64,000 nucleotides of DNA from Blastomyces gilchristii SLH14081. Lineage: Eukaryota > Ascomycota > Eurotiomycetes > Onygenales > Ajellomycetaceae. The notes beneath the pieces were generated by a model. That model was not told the DNA's origin and made no database searches. It saw only the letters and a program-made list of their open reading frames with translations. The stretch is taken from the NCBI RefSeq assembly GCF_000003855.2, contig NW_003101682.1:559178-623177 (forward strand), given 5' to 3'. Positions 44,812 to 57,462 of the stretch are shown one piece after another (the stretch's first letter is position 1; the number at the start of each line of letters is the position of its first letter). The position numbers and the translations under genes are program-made.

Positions 44812-45646
44812 ATGGGCACTATGACCGTCAAGAAGACCACCAAGCGTCGCCGTCCGGTATCCTTCCTCGATCTCCCGCCTGAGATTCGGCACGAAATCTA
44901 TACACTAGCACTAAGCTGGCCAAACCTCCGCGGCCTCTTTGACCGCCTGCGCCGAGAATGCGAACAGGACGAAGCAGCCTGGTTCGCCCATTCATCCCTC
45001 TCAATGGGGTTAGGGGACATGTGCAATAATGCTTGTCCGCTCCCGTCTCCCTCCATTCCAGAATCACGCTATACTACGCCAACAATCTTCCTGCTCAATC
45101 GACAGATAACGTATGAAGCGCTCCCTGTTCTGCATGCGCAGGAGTTAGTCATAGACGAGCCACCGCCTTACTCGATGGCGCTTGGGCGGCCGGTGGATAT
45201 CACGGTGTTCATCTCCGAAGGGGCACTACAGCGGGCTAGACGGGTCGTGTTGAAGATTGACATTGCGAATTTGGCAAGTAGGTGGGCGCGCACGGTTGAT
45301 ACGTTGCTAGATGTTTGGTGGGTGGACAATGGTCTTGAGAAGTTAAGAATTGTGGTTGTAGGCGGGCTTGCAGAGGGGAGGAGGAATATGATTGGCGAGG
45401 AAGGGGTAAGGATAATTGTTTTGAAGATGTTTGCTAAAGTCGGTTCATTCCTTTTCTTACCGGGGACTTGTCATGAAAAGAATGTTTAAACTGACAGATT
45501 GCTTTTGAGCGCTAATGTAGTTGAGGAAGTTCGGCATGGAGAATCCATCCGGTGTCAAAGTCCTATTTGAGGGCAGCAGTCCGCCTCACCCCCCGGTTAA
45601 ATGGTCGCTTGGATCTATCTCACGGGGCGAAAATATCGGAACCTGA
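44812..45646 (+). CDS. F-box-like fungal protein
   Basis: Likely two exons, 44812-45405 and 45521-45646, 239 aa. The N-terminal motif SFLDLPPEIRHEIYTLAL matches the short F-box-like segment common to many filamentous-fungal proteins, and TPTIFLLNRQITYEALPVL follows as in relatives. Function is unknown; such proteins may act as ubiquitin-ligase adaptors. The start is the ATG at 44812, since the 22 codons upstream in frame have none. Without splicing the frame runs to 45489; splicing at GTAAGG with acceptor TAG (45520) keeps phase and gives the more family-like C-terminus LRKFGMENPSGVKVLFEGSS. I prefer the spliced form, but the last exon is less certain than the rest. Confidence 0.72.
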
Positions 45647-48400
45647 TCAATATACCTGATCATATTACGTCTCAAGCTATGTCATTCGGAAGGACTACAA
45701 TGAACAAATACTTAACCGACATACTAGCTACTTGGATGTTTTACAGCAGTATCATTGCCTACCCGGGAATCGGCCGCTCTCAATCTCTTTTCCAGTGTGC
45801 CGTTCACTCGACCTCGAGGGGTCACTAGCGACTTTCAATGATATTCGTCTTCTCTAGCCCGGGATGAAGCCAGCATGAAAGCACTCGCAACTTTGCAATT
45901 ATAAATTGTTAAGAAATCACGGAGTCCGGGCCAGGTTTAATAGCTTACGCAACCATGCTCATCCTAACAGAGTCTAGAGATGCACCTATGCCGGAGGCAT
46001 TTGACGTCATTGCGTCACATACGGGACATCCGCCGTCGATTACTGAAATAAACATTCTCATCTTCCCAACCCCGTATAAGAGAGACAGAAGCCTGGAAGC
46101 CTTCCCGACCTGGCCACATTCTTTCAAAACACATATATATGCAGATCCCGGCTATCGGATAGCATACGAATCCAGGACCCGTTGAATCGGGAAATAAGAT
46201 ACATAAGATGGCGATTCATCCATTCCTGTGGATCCGGTCTAGCCAACTCGTTCAATATATTCCCTGGTCGTCAATTGGCTACTATGCCGTTCCCTGTTTA
46301 CTTTTTTAAAACAGGCGGAAGGTAAAATACCAGTGGGAATCAAAAAGGGCCCGAGAGTCGACATTGTGTCAACCACCTCCCTAGCTTGACTACCCAGAGG
46401 ATCCGGATGTCTGGGTGCGGCAGCCTAGTGAATTGAATTCCTCCCCGCCCCAAGATCCTATTCCTGTTCCAAACCAATATTGAATTTTCCATTCCTTCCT
46501 TCCTTCCTTATTTTTTTAAATTTTTTTTAGAGAAGAAAATCTCTTAGATGTCCCAGATCTAGAATTTGAGATAGAAAAAATTCCCCCCGTTGATGACGTG
46601 GCTATGGATGCCTGCTGCGCATCCACAACCAATGAATAACTGATACTCATTTTCAGGATGTATGGAATAATTCTCCTCGCAGGCCTATCATTGCCAACGC
46701 AGACGGCTGTCATATTCTGCCAGAAACTAGTAAAGCAGGATTCCTCAGCTGTAAAGGAGAAATTCAGAAACACACATGAGGCCAATCCTTACCCACCCAT
46801 ACATAAATTAACTATGGGGAGAGATTGTCATATATCTCTCTCTTAGTAAGCTAGCCCAACCAACTTTTCACCAATTCCTGCTTTCTTTTTCTGGTTCCTT
46901 GCATAGAGTGAGACCCGATATTTGTTTGACGAACATGTTCTCCACAAAATGTGGGGAGGCGCTTGGTGGTAAGGAGGGTGCGTCTGTTCTTCTGGGCGCT
47001 GGGGGGGGGGGGGGGGGGGTGTGTTAATAAAAATCTGGGCATGTCAAAGGCTTGAGCAAGGTCACTCACCCATGTTTCAATTCAAATACCATTCATTCAT
47101 TTATATCCTAATGCAGCGATTATTTTACAATAGCCACACAGAGAGAATAGTATATCCCCTATCGCAAACACAACTCCGGGCTGCCATGATTCTCACATCA
47201 AACCAGATGTTAGACTTAGGCCCTGTCAAGGGCCGTCTATAAGCTAACTACATACATAACCAGGTTTTTTCCCCCTCCCTTTCTTGGAGTTATGCAATAC
47301 CATTATTATCTCGGTATAGGTACAAGCCTCATGAGCCAAGACCCACAGCATTAACGCGATTAGCGACCACTAGGGCAAGGAATCAATCCTGTTCTTTGTT
47401 TTTCTTTGTTTTGCTTTCGGTTGTTATTTATTTTTTATGAATGCCGGAAGCGGGGGTTGGTGGTGGCCCACTGGTGGATGCCGACAAGAATGGAAATCCG
47501 AGGTAAAAAACAAATAAAATGGATGACAGCGACAAATGTCAGGGATCCACTCCGCAGTGGAAGACAAGATTTTTTAAATAGAGATTTCTCCGTGGAAAGA
47601 AACAAAAATGAATAATTGATCTATGATCTACCTAGAGTGCCAGAGAAGGGACAACGATAACTATTTTTGAGAATTGAGGCAGAATTGGAGGAGGGAAGAA
47701 GTTGAACCTCCTCGCCATATTGCACGAATAGCTAAGCTAGTAGCCATTCATCCGAAGCCGGTGATCAATCCATAGATATAAAACGAAAGTAGTATAACCG
47801 GATAACCTGTTATGTTCAAAGGAGTAAGATTGGATGGAAACACTTTCTCACGAATAATAATAACTTGGTACTTCCAAAGATCAATTCCTATGGGAGCTTT
47901 GTAAGGAAACTAACAATTAGCAAGGGAACTGAGAGATGACTCTCAGCCACTTATTATTCAAAGAAAAGGCACTCCTTGCATACCTGGGTCATTGTCATTT
48001 AGCGCCGTCCGCCCTATCAAATCCGCGCTCAGACACACATGGGCCTCTGGTTTTCTCCCAACTTTTGCAAGGCGCAGAAGCTCAGGATCAAGTCTGGGAC
48101 CTTTGCTGAGGATATTTAGAGCGGTTCCGAGAAGCCGCTGCCAGGCCCGAAGTTTCGGAAAGTATCAGCAAGCAGGACTCTGGATATCAAAAACATGGCT
48201 GTCCACATTGCTAACCTAACTCCGAACTTAGAGGGAGGTTGGTTCTTTAACTGACTGTCTGTAGATTCCTTCACGGTTCAAAATCAGTGTAACAATAAGA
48301 TTTGAGAAACAAAGAGCAGAGGGACACAAGATAGCAACTGGCCAACAAGATAAAATTAGAAGGAAAAAAATAAAAAAAATAAAAAGAAAATACTTGAATC
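45647..48400. other. Gene-poor region left of tRNA-Thr
   Basis: About 2.75 kb with no supportable gene. An ATG frame at 45955-46185 (76 aa) is unremarkable. A minus-strand stretch open from 48164 to 47961 reads like protein (LDPELLRLAKVGRKPEAHVC) but has no start; it could be an exon of a decayed gene. A G19 run is at 47001-47019. Confidence 0.45.
47001..47019. repeat. G19 homopolymer
   Basis: 19 consecutive G; the length may be inexact and the tract could form a G-quadruplex. Confidence 0.9.
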
Positions 48401-48472
48401 TGCCCACACTCGGAATCGAACCGAGGATCTTATCATTACTAGTGATACGCTTTACCACTAAGCCACGCGGGC
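48401..48472 (-). tRNA. tRNA-Thr (anticodon AGU)
   Basis: 72 nt cloverleaf on the minus strand, no intron. Acceptor GCCCGCG pairs with TGTGGGC (two G-U pairs); discriminator A. D stem GCTT/AAGC; anticodon stem TATCA/TGATA with loop CTAGTAA, so the anticodon is AGT in DNA (A34 likely modified to inosine). Variable loop AGATC; T stem CTCGG/CCGAG with loop TTCGATT. The A box (TGGCTTAGTGG) and B box (GGTTCGATTCC) are both intact, and T-rich DNA follows as a pol III terminator. Isolated from other genes by more than 2 kb. Confidence 0.95.
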
Positions 48473-51195
48473 GTATTTTACTCCGACTGAGAGTCTCCAG
48501 AGGCATTTTGTGGGTATGTTCTCGAATGATTCGCTAATACTCCCCAAGTTTGTTAGGCTTTGCCTTAGTGGCTTCCAAGGCCTAAGAACGCCAACGCCCA
48601 AGCCCAAGAAGCAACGACGAGGGAACATCGGTCTGATTGCGCAAAATCGCCCCCTCCCACTGTCTGATTTCTTTCTTCCTTTCAATTATTTGGTTGTGTT
48701 GAATTTGGAACTTATTCCACCGAGGTGAAACAAGCCATAGCACAGGCATATTTTACCACGCTGGTCACCCTGGCAGTGCCAAAAATCTTCGACGTCCAGG
48801 ACCAGGACTCCCTCTTCCTCTCGGAATCAGCCGTTCTAGACTTCAGCAGGCCTTTCTCTGTCGCTCAAGGATCGGGTTGGAGCTGAGCTTGATGTGGGCC
48901 AGAGAAGGAAGCGGGGGGGTGTTGCCAGTTGCCAGCTCGGCGCGGCGATTTCGAAAACCCTATCCTGGCCCGCCCTGTCTCTCTCCACTTTTCTTTTTTA
49001 AACCATGTCGAAAACCGGTTCTTGTGCATGCATTGGCTTTGCGTAATGCTATTAATGTTATCCACAGCGGGTTATTGTCGAAGAGGGGTATAACATCGAG
49101 CGCATTATACCTGGGTCTTCGGGCAACAAGGTGCTGCATTCGTACGGAACGTGCATGGGAGTGGCTTGACGAGGTCAAAAGAAATACTGGAAGACACAGA
49201 ACAGAGGGTTTAGCACGCGATGCTCCGTCCTGGAACGCAACGCAGAATACTGGGTTTACACACAAAAAGCAGCCGAGGGAAGGGGTATGCTGTGCGTTTT
49301 GTTTTGGGGTGATTCGTGGGCAAGTTGGTTCGTCTACAAAGAGCTTATTTTGAGGTGATACACATGAAAACGATCCCTGAGCCGCGGGCGGCTCCCCATC
49401 GCTGAAGGGATGAGGACTTGACGGAGAGACAGAGCCAAGGTAGCATATCTTACTCGGGAGACTCTCAGCTGTCAAGATCAAGTCCATCGAAGCACGGGGA
49501 TAAGTAGCAGGAATACTATGGGTAGTTGGGAGGGAAAGCCTGACTATTGTCACACCGGTAGAGGAATCTGAGAGCTTGGAGTCTGCCATCATGGAAACTA
49601 GGTTTCGCGGGTGATTGAGACATGCACAGGTATGATATGCAGGAGTGATGAATATCAGGATGTGTTGCTCCTGATGATGATTGTCATTGGTAAGACCAGC
49701 TATCACCAGCGAAAAAAAAAAAACACCATACCAAAGGAGCCTGCCGTAATCCTGAGAGGTAGATTCTCGGGAAGATAAACTGCGTTGCATGACATCACAT
49801 CGGCGCAACACGCATAGTAAGTGACCTACTCGGGATCACATGACTGGGTTATCTGTTTACATATCGTCGGGGCAAGGGTTGATTGATTTTGAACTCTTCG
49901 TATTGAAGGTCTTTGTTGCGGGCTAGATTGCTTTTCATCCTGATTATTGTGGGGATTTGTTCATGAATTAATTATGACAGGTAATAATGACGATGAGAGC
50001 AGGTAGGTAGTCAAAGATTGAAGATAAAATAACAAAATGATTCGAGACACACTTATCCCGATTGTCCGTACCGTGTCGGACAAAAACATGAGACAAACAG
50101 GGCTATTATGCACTGATACAGAGTGACAAAAAGGCCGTGATTATAAGTGTGATGCATGGGCTCTTTGACACAAGGGACAAACGATTATGCCCTGTATGTA
50201 TGTATGTAACTTATGTATGTCTGTATGTATGTATGTATGTACATGTACAAGTAACAAGTACAAGTACAAGTACCAGAACGCTTACTAGTCGAAGGCGAAC
50301 CTTGATAAATAAAATCGATCGCTGGAGACAAGAGAAACAACCGGAGCCCCTTCTCGGTGGCGTTGAGATAGAAAAAAAAGATACAAAGTATAGAAGAGAA
50401 GAAAATAATCTAGAACTTGACTCCATTACTCACTAATTTTCCGCCCAACTTTTATCGCTGTATTTTTACTGGCAGTTCCCGTCCCATTCTTCTTCCTGTT
50501 CTTTTTTTTTGCCCCATCTTGTTTAACATCTCATCTTTATCAATATAATTTTCCCCCATTTCTAGCTCCCTAATATCCCTTAACTTTGCCGCGTCTGTAC
50601 TGTTAGCTAGAGAAAAGCACCATTATTTGTCGGTTCCGCTCTCCACCGCTTCCACCCACTCTCCAAATTCAAAACGCCTCCACGCTCTACTAAGAGACAC
50701 AGTCAATTACATCACTCTTATCAACTCTCTAACACTCCTAGTCTACACAATATTTAAATCCGCAGAAGATCTCCCTTATACGACAGCGGGTCTTTTTTTT
50801 CTGTTTTTGTTTCGTGGTGCGGGCTAGTAGATCTCATCGTTTCCATGTCCGTAATCGCGCACTAGTTTACTCAGAGCACGGAATACGTTGCTATTTTCTG
50901 GGCTATTTTCTGCGGGTTTTTTTGTTTCATCCAGACGCTGCGCATTTATTTTTCTCGACACAAGTCGCGCATTATCGCGGAAAAGCCGATCTACGTATTT
51001 GACGTCCATCTGCTCCCAAGGTTCCAGATTACCCTAACTACCCGTTGCGCCGGAGACTCGTCAACGTCAAGCCTACCCTGCGATATCAACCGTCGACCAG
51101 CTCAAAACTCCAGCAGTGACACAACAGAAAGCTTCTACAGTGCAGGCTACCTGTCGCGTACCACGCCATTGGCAAGGTTTTTGATTCTCGAAGCC
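48473..51195. other. Gene-poor region right of tRNA-Thr
   Basis: No confident gene. A minus-strand frame at 48960-49811 is long (about 280 codons) but its sequence is not domain-like. A plus-strand frame open from 48668 to 48886 reads like protein (STEVKQAIAQAYFTTLVTLA) but lacks a start. The final ~700 bp are pyrimidine-rich, typical of a long leader for the next gene. Confidence 0.4.
50198..50275. repeat. (GTAT)n and (ACAAGT)n-like microsatellites
   Basis: GTAT tetramers, interrupted, then GTACATGTACAAGTAACAAG-type repeats. Confidence 0.85.
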
Positions 51196-53125
51196 ATGGC
51201 CGCCGTGCTACCCGTGATGCCAGAGAGAGGCTCACTTTCGCCGTCAGACCCTCATCGGCGAAAGCGCAACAAGCCATCTATCCCAGAATCTCAAAGCTCC
51301 TACTTGAAATCTCCCCAACCCGAATGCTATTCCGTTCGTAGTAGTTCAGTATCCTCCACATCATCATCGAGACAGCCTTCTCCCATCTTCTCCTCGATTT
51401 TTGTACATACCAGCCCTCCTGCAGTCACACTGCCGCCGACGCCAGAAGAACCCGAGGATGACGACATATTATTCCCTTCTTTCGATACCGCATCCTACGA
51501 TGAAGAGGAAGAGAATACACCGCTCGACTCACCCAGCCCTCCCTCGATGGAACAATCGAGAAGTGATTTCACGATGCCTCGGATAGTGGGTGATGATGCT
51601 TCGATAGAGCATGAGCCTACAAGACACGTCGACTACCTCTCGCACGATTGGCAAGAAGAAGATATCTGGAGTTCTTGGAGGTATATTGCTTCCAGGAGGG
51701 ATGCATATAACAATGGAGTGAGGTTAGAGAATGCGGCCTGGCGGACGTGGGCAAAAGCGAAGCATCGACTTGGAACCGTCACTCCGGAGTCACTTAACTG
51801 GTAAGTCGTATTTTGTATTTCCTTCTTCTATTTCCCTACATATAACCTGACATGGTGCGAGGAATTCTAAAAACTAATATAACTCTTATAATAACAGGCT
51901 CAAGGATTGCGATGTTACCTGGCTCTATGGCCCCTTACAGACCGCCTCCAAACTTTCCCATCCTACTTCATCTCCCCCTCCTACCCGGCTCTCCCCACCC
52001 AGCCCCTTCCTTAACAAAAAGCCGATCCTCAAAAAGAGAACAGCCTCTCAAACCATCCTTCAACGCTTCATTTCTACACGCACTCTCCTCAGCCATGCTG
52101 GTGCTATATTACAAGCCCGCGAAGCGGACAGCCTTAGAAACCGACCCGGATTAGGGAGGTCAGCGTCCGACTATTATGTTCCAAACAACTACTTTGAAAA
52201 TTCAAGTAGTAGTCTGGCGACGACTATGTCTCCTGGCACCGAATCACCCAGTGAGAGACGTCACATTAGCTTCAACGACGAAGTCTCACAGTGCATCGCC
52301 CTTGAAGGGAAAGACGATTACTACGATAAGATGGACGACAGTACCTGCGTCCTAGACGATGATGACATGTCTAAATGCAGCGTGCTTATGATGCGGCAGG
52401 TAACCCCACGTCCGCCGTTGAGCAGCCGAAGTACCCCGCGAAGCAGTTTCAGCAGCGATAGCAAAACCATCGCGCCCCTACCACCAACGACACTGAAATA
52501 TCGCAGGGATACACCAGAGCCTGACGAGGTTGACGTCGTCGACTCTCCAGAAGTGAAATCATCGTCATACTATTCATGGTGGCCTCTACCTGTCCCGCGC
52601 CTGTCCCGTTCCGCCTCAACGGAGACGCTTCGGCCTTCGAAGAACCAGCGGCAGCGGCAGCAACAACAAATGCCCAAAGCCCATGATAATTTCCTCCTAG
52701 ACGATGAAGGTCCCGACGACGATGACGCCAACACCGTCACCTCAGACATGGATATGAAATGGCAACTATCTGGTCAGAAAGTGCCTGAGGACACATCACA
52801 GACATATAACGGACCATGGTTCACTGACTCTCACAAACGACAGTGGAATAACGATGATAGTCCCCATGCTCATTATTACAATACTAATAATAATACTAAT
52901 CGTACTATCAATAACCGGAACTCCTCTTACCTATCCTCTCCGGAACAGTTCCTATCCTTCGACTACGACGACTTGTATAATGCTGGAGATACGAGTGGAC
53001 ATAATGATGATGAGGTGGATGATGAGGAAGCTATGAACTTTGGGTTCCTTGGCAAGGTTGTTGATACGGTGAATACTGCGAGGGATATTGCACATGTTAT
53101 TTGGAATGTTGGATGGCGGAGTTAG
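51196..53125 (+). CDS. Reg1-like PP1 regulatory protein (areA GATA-like/DUF1752)
   Basis: Two exons, 51196-51800 and 51898-53125, 610 aa; the 97 nt intron splits a Trp codon in phase. Residues ~150-205 match the conserved fungal DUF1752 segment: VDYLSHDWQEEDIWSSWRYI, then LENAAWRTWAKAKHRL and TPESLNWLKDCDVTWLYGPL. Downstream are KKRTASQTILQR and RRHISFNDEVSQCIAL, the latter like the PP1-docking region of Reg1. In yeast, Reg1 directs the Glc7 phosphatase to inactivate Snf1 and so enforces glucose repression; by analogy this is a carbon-catabolite regulator. The rest is disordered, Ser/Pro- and Asp/Asn-rich. The start is the ATG at 51196 in strong context (AAGCCATGG). Confidence 0.85.
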
Positions 53126-55077
53126 AAAGATAATAGAGAACAACAAACCACCTTGAAAGCCTCCCGGGTTGGTGGTGGAAGCACTGGATATCGCAAATCC
53201 AGACTGCAAGGATCCCTTTTTATTGCCCGGCACATCGATGTTTTATCTTTTTTTTTTCAAAAGAAACATCCTTGGAAAAGCAGCTCCCGGGCTTGAGAAG
53301 TGGATAGCAGTTTTTCCTCACGAGACTACCTTGGCTGATTGACTATATAACTGCACGTCCCGCCATTTCCATACCCTATTTACTTCACTCCATACCGCCC
53401 ATTTTCCATTTTCTTATCCTACCTACCTCGTTTGTACAGCTATATTATCCTCTTTCAAGCCGCTTTTTTACGCAACATAGAAATACGTACTTACCTACGT
53501 CCTCGCATATCCATACATCCCCACATCATCTCCTTGTCATTAGGGAGTTAAATGGACCAGTTATTCCCGATACACTCTCATATTGGCAACGCATTTAGAA
53601 AGACGGTTTAGCGAATGAATAACCGTATTGGTTTATGGCAATGTTGAAGGGACTGAAATTGAATGATTCTGTCATTGTTTCATTTCCATTTTCCTGCCTT
53701 CTTCCCATTGTCACCTGTCACCTACCTACCCATCGCTAAATCCTCTAGTACATACAAAGATGATTAAATGTGAAAAAGAAATTTTGAGCTCGTCTTTTTA
53801 TTGTTTGTTTCATTTACTTGGAGTGATCCGTGATGAGTTGCCAGACAAGTTTTATAGCCCAATTCATAAATGGGCACAGGATATAAATAATAATAATAAA
53901 TCTCGGCCGCAACAAGAACACACCATAAGTCTATTTAGATAATCATTTCTCTTAATCTGCGCAGTCTTGAGAAAAAACAGTTTCATCTAATACTTTTTTT
54001 TCTTTTTTGCCTTCTTCTCTTTGAGTAGCAATCTAGCAGGAGAGCTAGATATCTAGATATATCAATGATCTGTTGATAGAATTGACTTTTATTTTCATAT
54101 CTCAAACTTCAAAAAAAATCACTTCCTTTCATTTACAGTGACACAGCCTCAAACCATGAAATCTTATATCAACTCTATATATTAGTAAGATAAAACTACT
54201 CCGTACATATCTTTTTATCAATTATATAAATTAGTGATAGTGGCTAGAAGTCAAAGAGTTATTTCATCAGCCTTGCAGTACGGAGTAACCCAGCCTCTCC
54301 TCTCGATATTTTCGGATTAGCGCGACCAACTAAACCCCTTTAGAGTTCTCCAATTCCTGCTAAACTTCTGGACCAATCAGAAACTTTATCTCGTAGAAGA
54401 GTTTGCTTGGGGTGTCCCATTTTGGATTAGTGTACACTTCCTGACAGTTAACTGATTGGCTCAGAAGTTAGCAGGACTTGGCCGAAAGTAGCAGTAGTTC
54501 GGATTGGGTTAGCTTGAGTAGAGCTCAGATCATGTGCTGTGACTTCCTAATCTAGTTAGTGCCGCTCTTGAGCCGAGGATTCTGAGTTTATTGAGATAAC
54601 TCTCAAGCCAACTCCGTTCTATCTACTCCGTACAACTTGCAATCGTGAAGAGAAAAAGCCAATTAGTCGGGTGGGGAGTCCCCGATATCTATCCGGTTAT
54701 GCCGTCAGTTTACAATCTCGTCATTCGGCTTTTCAATTCTTCGTCCTTCTAATTTGTTGCGCGCCCCACCCCCTTTTTCCCTTGGGAGCTACACTGGCGG
54801 GATCATTACCGACAGGCAATTGGAACTGGACTCGAAATTGGATGAACACTGCACAAACGAGGCCTATATGCAATATTTCGGGGTGCGCTAGTGAGGAGGA
54901 TACACCAATTAACCCAGAACCAGTTTTGCGTTCCTACCACTCTTTTAACTCCGCTACTCTGAACCCTGGCGTTCTCCGCGCCCGCATAAATATCCGCGCA
55001 CATAACCAACAGCCTGCACCCCTCTAACCAGCATCTACATCCCCCCTCCTCCCCATACGTGCCTCCCATAAAAGCCC
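53126..55077. other. Intergenic region before ELMO gene
   Basis: About 1.95 kb. T-rich 3' flank, then AT-rich DNA with three copies of TACGGAGTA or its complement (54197, 54279, 54624). The 54671-55027 frame has no ATG of note and no domain. No gene supported. Confidence 0.5.
54197..54632. repeat. Cluster of TACGGAGTA/TACTCCGTA motifs
   Basis: Exact copies at 54197-54205, 54279-54287 and 54624-54632 in mixed orientation. Two more lie at 43774 and 44151. All are intergenic. Confidence 0.7.
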
Positions 55078-57462
55078 ATGGAGGGCGTCAACGTCTCCGA
55101 GCTCGTCGAGCGGCTGGGCAGCGACGAGGACGCCGTGCGCAAAATGGCTGTTTTCAAGCTCCAATCGAACATCGGCGACCCGTCGTTTGCCGACGTGTTC
55201 ATATCTGAAGGCGGGCTGGTGAAGTTGAAGTATCTGGCGTTGACGGCTACGGGGAATACGCTCGCATACAGTCTGACGTCGTTTTCGCGGCTGTTGGAAG
55301 TTGATAAGGGGTGGGAGTGTGTAGAGCAGGATTTGGTTACGAGGGTGAGTTTGGCTTGAGAAGTAATTACTGCTTTTGATTTTTTTTCGGGGGAGGGGTG
55401 GAGTTTCTAATAAAGGGAGTTCGGACGGCTTTGATTCTTGGATTGGAATATTTTACCTGTTTCCTTTTTAGTTGCTAACATTGAAGGTGGCTCACTTTTG
55501 TCATGCTACTGCAGATTGTTGAACTCATCGTTACCCATCCACTTGTGAATATCCTCCGCGGCGCAATGTCGATCCTCGTCTCCATTGTTTCTCACCCGCA
55601 TACAAGCTCCCGCCGCTCGCAACAACCAGGCGTGTATGGATTCCAAGCTCTCAAACCAGCAATTGCAGCCTACCCGCACTTTCTCGAAATGCTTGTGAAC
55701 AGGTTATCATCAGCGGACCATGCATTGAGCGCCAATGCGCTACAGTTGATTAATTCATTGATGAGAGATTCGATCATCAACGAGAGCGAGGCTGAGTGGC
55801 CCAAGTTTATCAAACGGTTACAGGATCTAGGTGTTATTCGAGCAGTATATATGCTTATGCAAGGCACGGCACTGCAGGACCTGGCTCACCCGCTCCTTGA
55901 GTTCCAATCGTTGACAAAGGTTCTCTTGCGAAAGTGGAAGGATGTCCCTGTCGAATTAGAGAAGCCGGAACATCGGAGGGCGTTAAAAGGGATTCATTTG
56001 GCTAGCAAAACTGAGAAGGAAAGGGAGAAGGACAAAGAGGAGTTGGAGAAAGGCGACGATACACGACGGTCTCGAAGACATAACCCGGAAAAGTGGAGAC
56101 GGCTAGGGTTTGAGTCGGAAAGTCCCCAGTGGGAGTTTGAAGAGATGGGATTCTTGGGCATGATGGATTTGACGGACTACGTTAGGAAGCATCAGGATGA
56201 GTTCCAGAAAATGCTGTTGGAACAGTCCACCAAACCGCAGCCGCAGCGGTGTCCAATTGCAAAAGCGTCCCTGGCTGTCACTGCGGTTCTCTACGAGCAT
56301 TTCGAGGTGGAAAAGTCGGATCTGGATGATGTGAAGAGCTATCTTGTGCTTGAATCAAGATCCAACTACGACAAGTTATTCAAGCCGTTGCTTCTCCACT
56401 GGCCCAGGCTGCACGTGGCAGGGATACATGCGTTTTTCCGTCTGTGGAAAGCGACCGGCGCTGAGCTGGAGGATTTTTCCAAAATTGTGGAACTAGTTCG
56501 TATCCTTATCGAATCTGTCGTTGGCGGTGCCACGCGGACGAAAGACGTGCATGATGTTGAAGAAGAGATGGCGGAGTTTGAATACCAACGTCTTAGAGAG
56601 TTGCAGATGGAGTTGCTGGAGCTTACCTATGAGGATGCATGGGGCCAGCATCTCCTCCAGGTCCGCGATGAGCTCCATCATGAAGCGCTGCAGTTTGTGA
56701 AAGAGCAGCGCATCAGATGTTTATTACAGGGTGCTTGGTTCCCGACGGAGTATACTCACAATAAGATGGAGAATGGGGTGAATAATAGTGGAAAGCAAGA
56801 TGCGAAACGCGCTGGGGGTTCCACAACCATATATCGCTATGTACAGTTGTCACATAATCGACGGTACCTGCACTACGCCGATTTTGAATCGATGGGGAAG
56901 CAGGCGCCTGATTTAGAGACACTCACTGACAAAAGTATGTGGAACTTCCCTCCTCAGTTTCGTGAAACAACCTGCTAATAACCATACTTTAGTTGACCTT
57001 AACATCGTCTCCTCCGTCGTCTCCAATGTCTCCGCGTCCTCAGACGCCTCCTCGAGCTCCACAATAAAAACTCTCCCTCATTCATCTTCCTCCACCAAAA
57101 TAACCATCCACGGCTACGTCGGTAGACCACCCGGCTCTTCCTCCAACGACAGTCCCCAAAATCATCAACACCAACGCAGCAACAGCAAGAATACACAGAA
57201 AGAAGCCGTCCTGTTAACTTTACACCCACAATCCCATAGCATCGCGTCCGAGTGGTTGGATGGGCTGCTAATGCTGCTCAATCAGCAGCCTATTACTGCT
57301 GAGACGAATAAACTGATTAACCTGGTTAGTAATTATGGACTGAAGATTCGGCTGTTGAATATTAGATTTGATGATGGGACGTTCGTAGGGGATCCGCCTG
57401 AAATTCCGAGTCGGGACGGGCTGGATGAAGACTATTATTATGATGTGTTTGGGGGGAGTTGA
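55078..57462 (+). CDS. ELMO/CED-12 family protein (Lmo1-like)
   Basis: Three exons, 55078-55344, 55515-56934 and 56993-57462, 718 aa; introns of 170 and 58 nt keep phase. ELMO proteins pair with DOCK-type exchange factors to activate Rac/Rho GTPases; the yeast pair Dck1-Lmo1 acts on Rho5. An N-terminal armadillo-like helical part (VSELVERLGSDEDAVRKMAV, FADVFISEGGLVKLKYLAL) is followed by the ELMO domain (about 280-430, with AVTAVLYEHFEVEKSDLDDV and YDKLFKPLLLHWPRLHVAG), an acidic helix, and a C-terminal PH-like domain that begins RCLLQGAWFP and has YRYVQLSHNRRYLHY. A Ser/Asn/His-rich insert interrupts the PH region after intron 2. The ATG at 55078 gives the family-like N-terminus. Confidence 0.9.

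Noticed and set aside
45406..45489. Unspliced C-terminus of the F-box-like protein
   Set aside because: A GTAAGG donor sits at the divergence point and the spliced exon gives a longer, family-like C-terminus in phase; the unspliced form cannot be fully excluded.
48960..49811. 283-codon minus-strand open frame
   Set aside because: Long but with no domain-like pattern and opposite frames also open; kept only as a note in the spacer.
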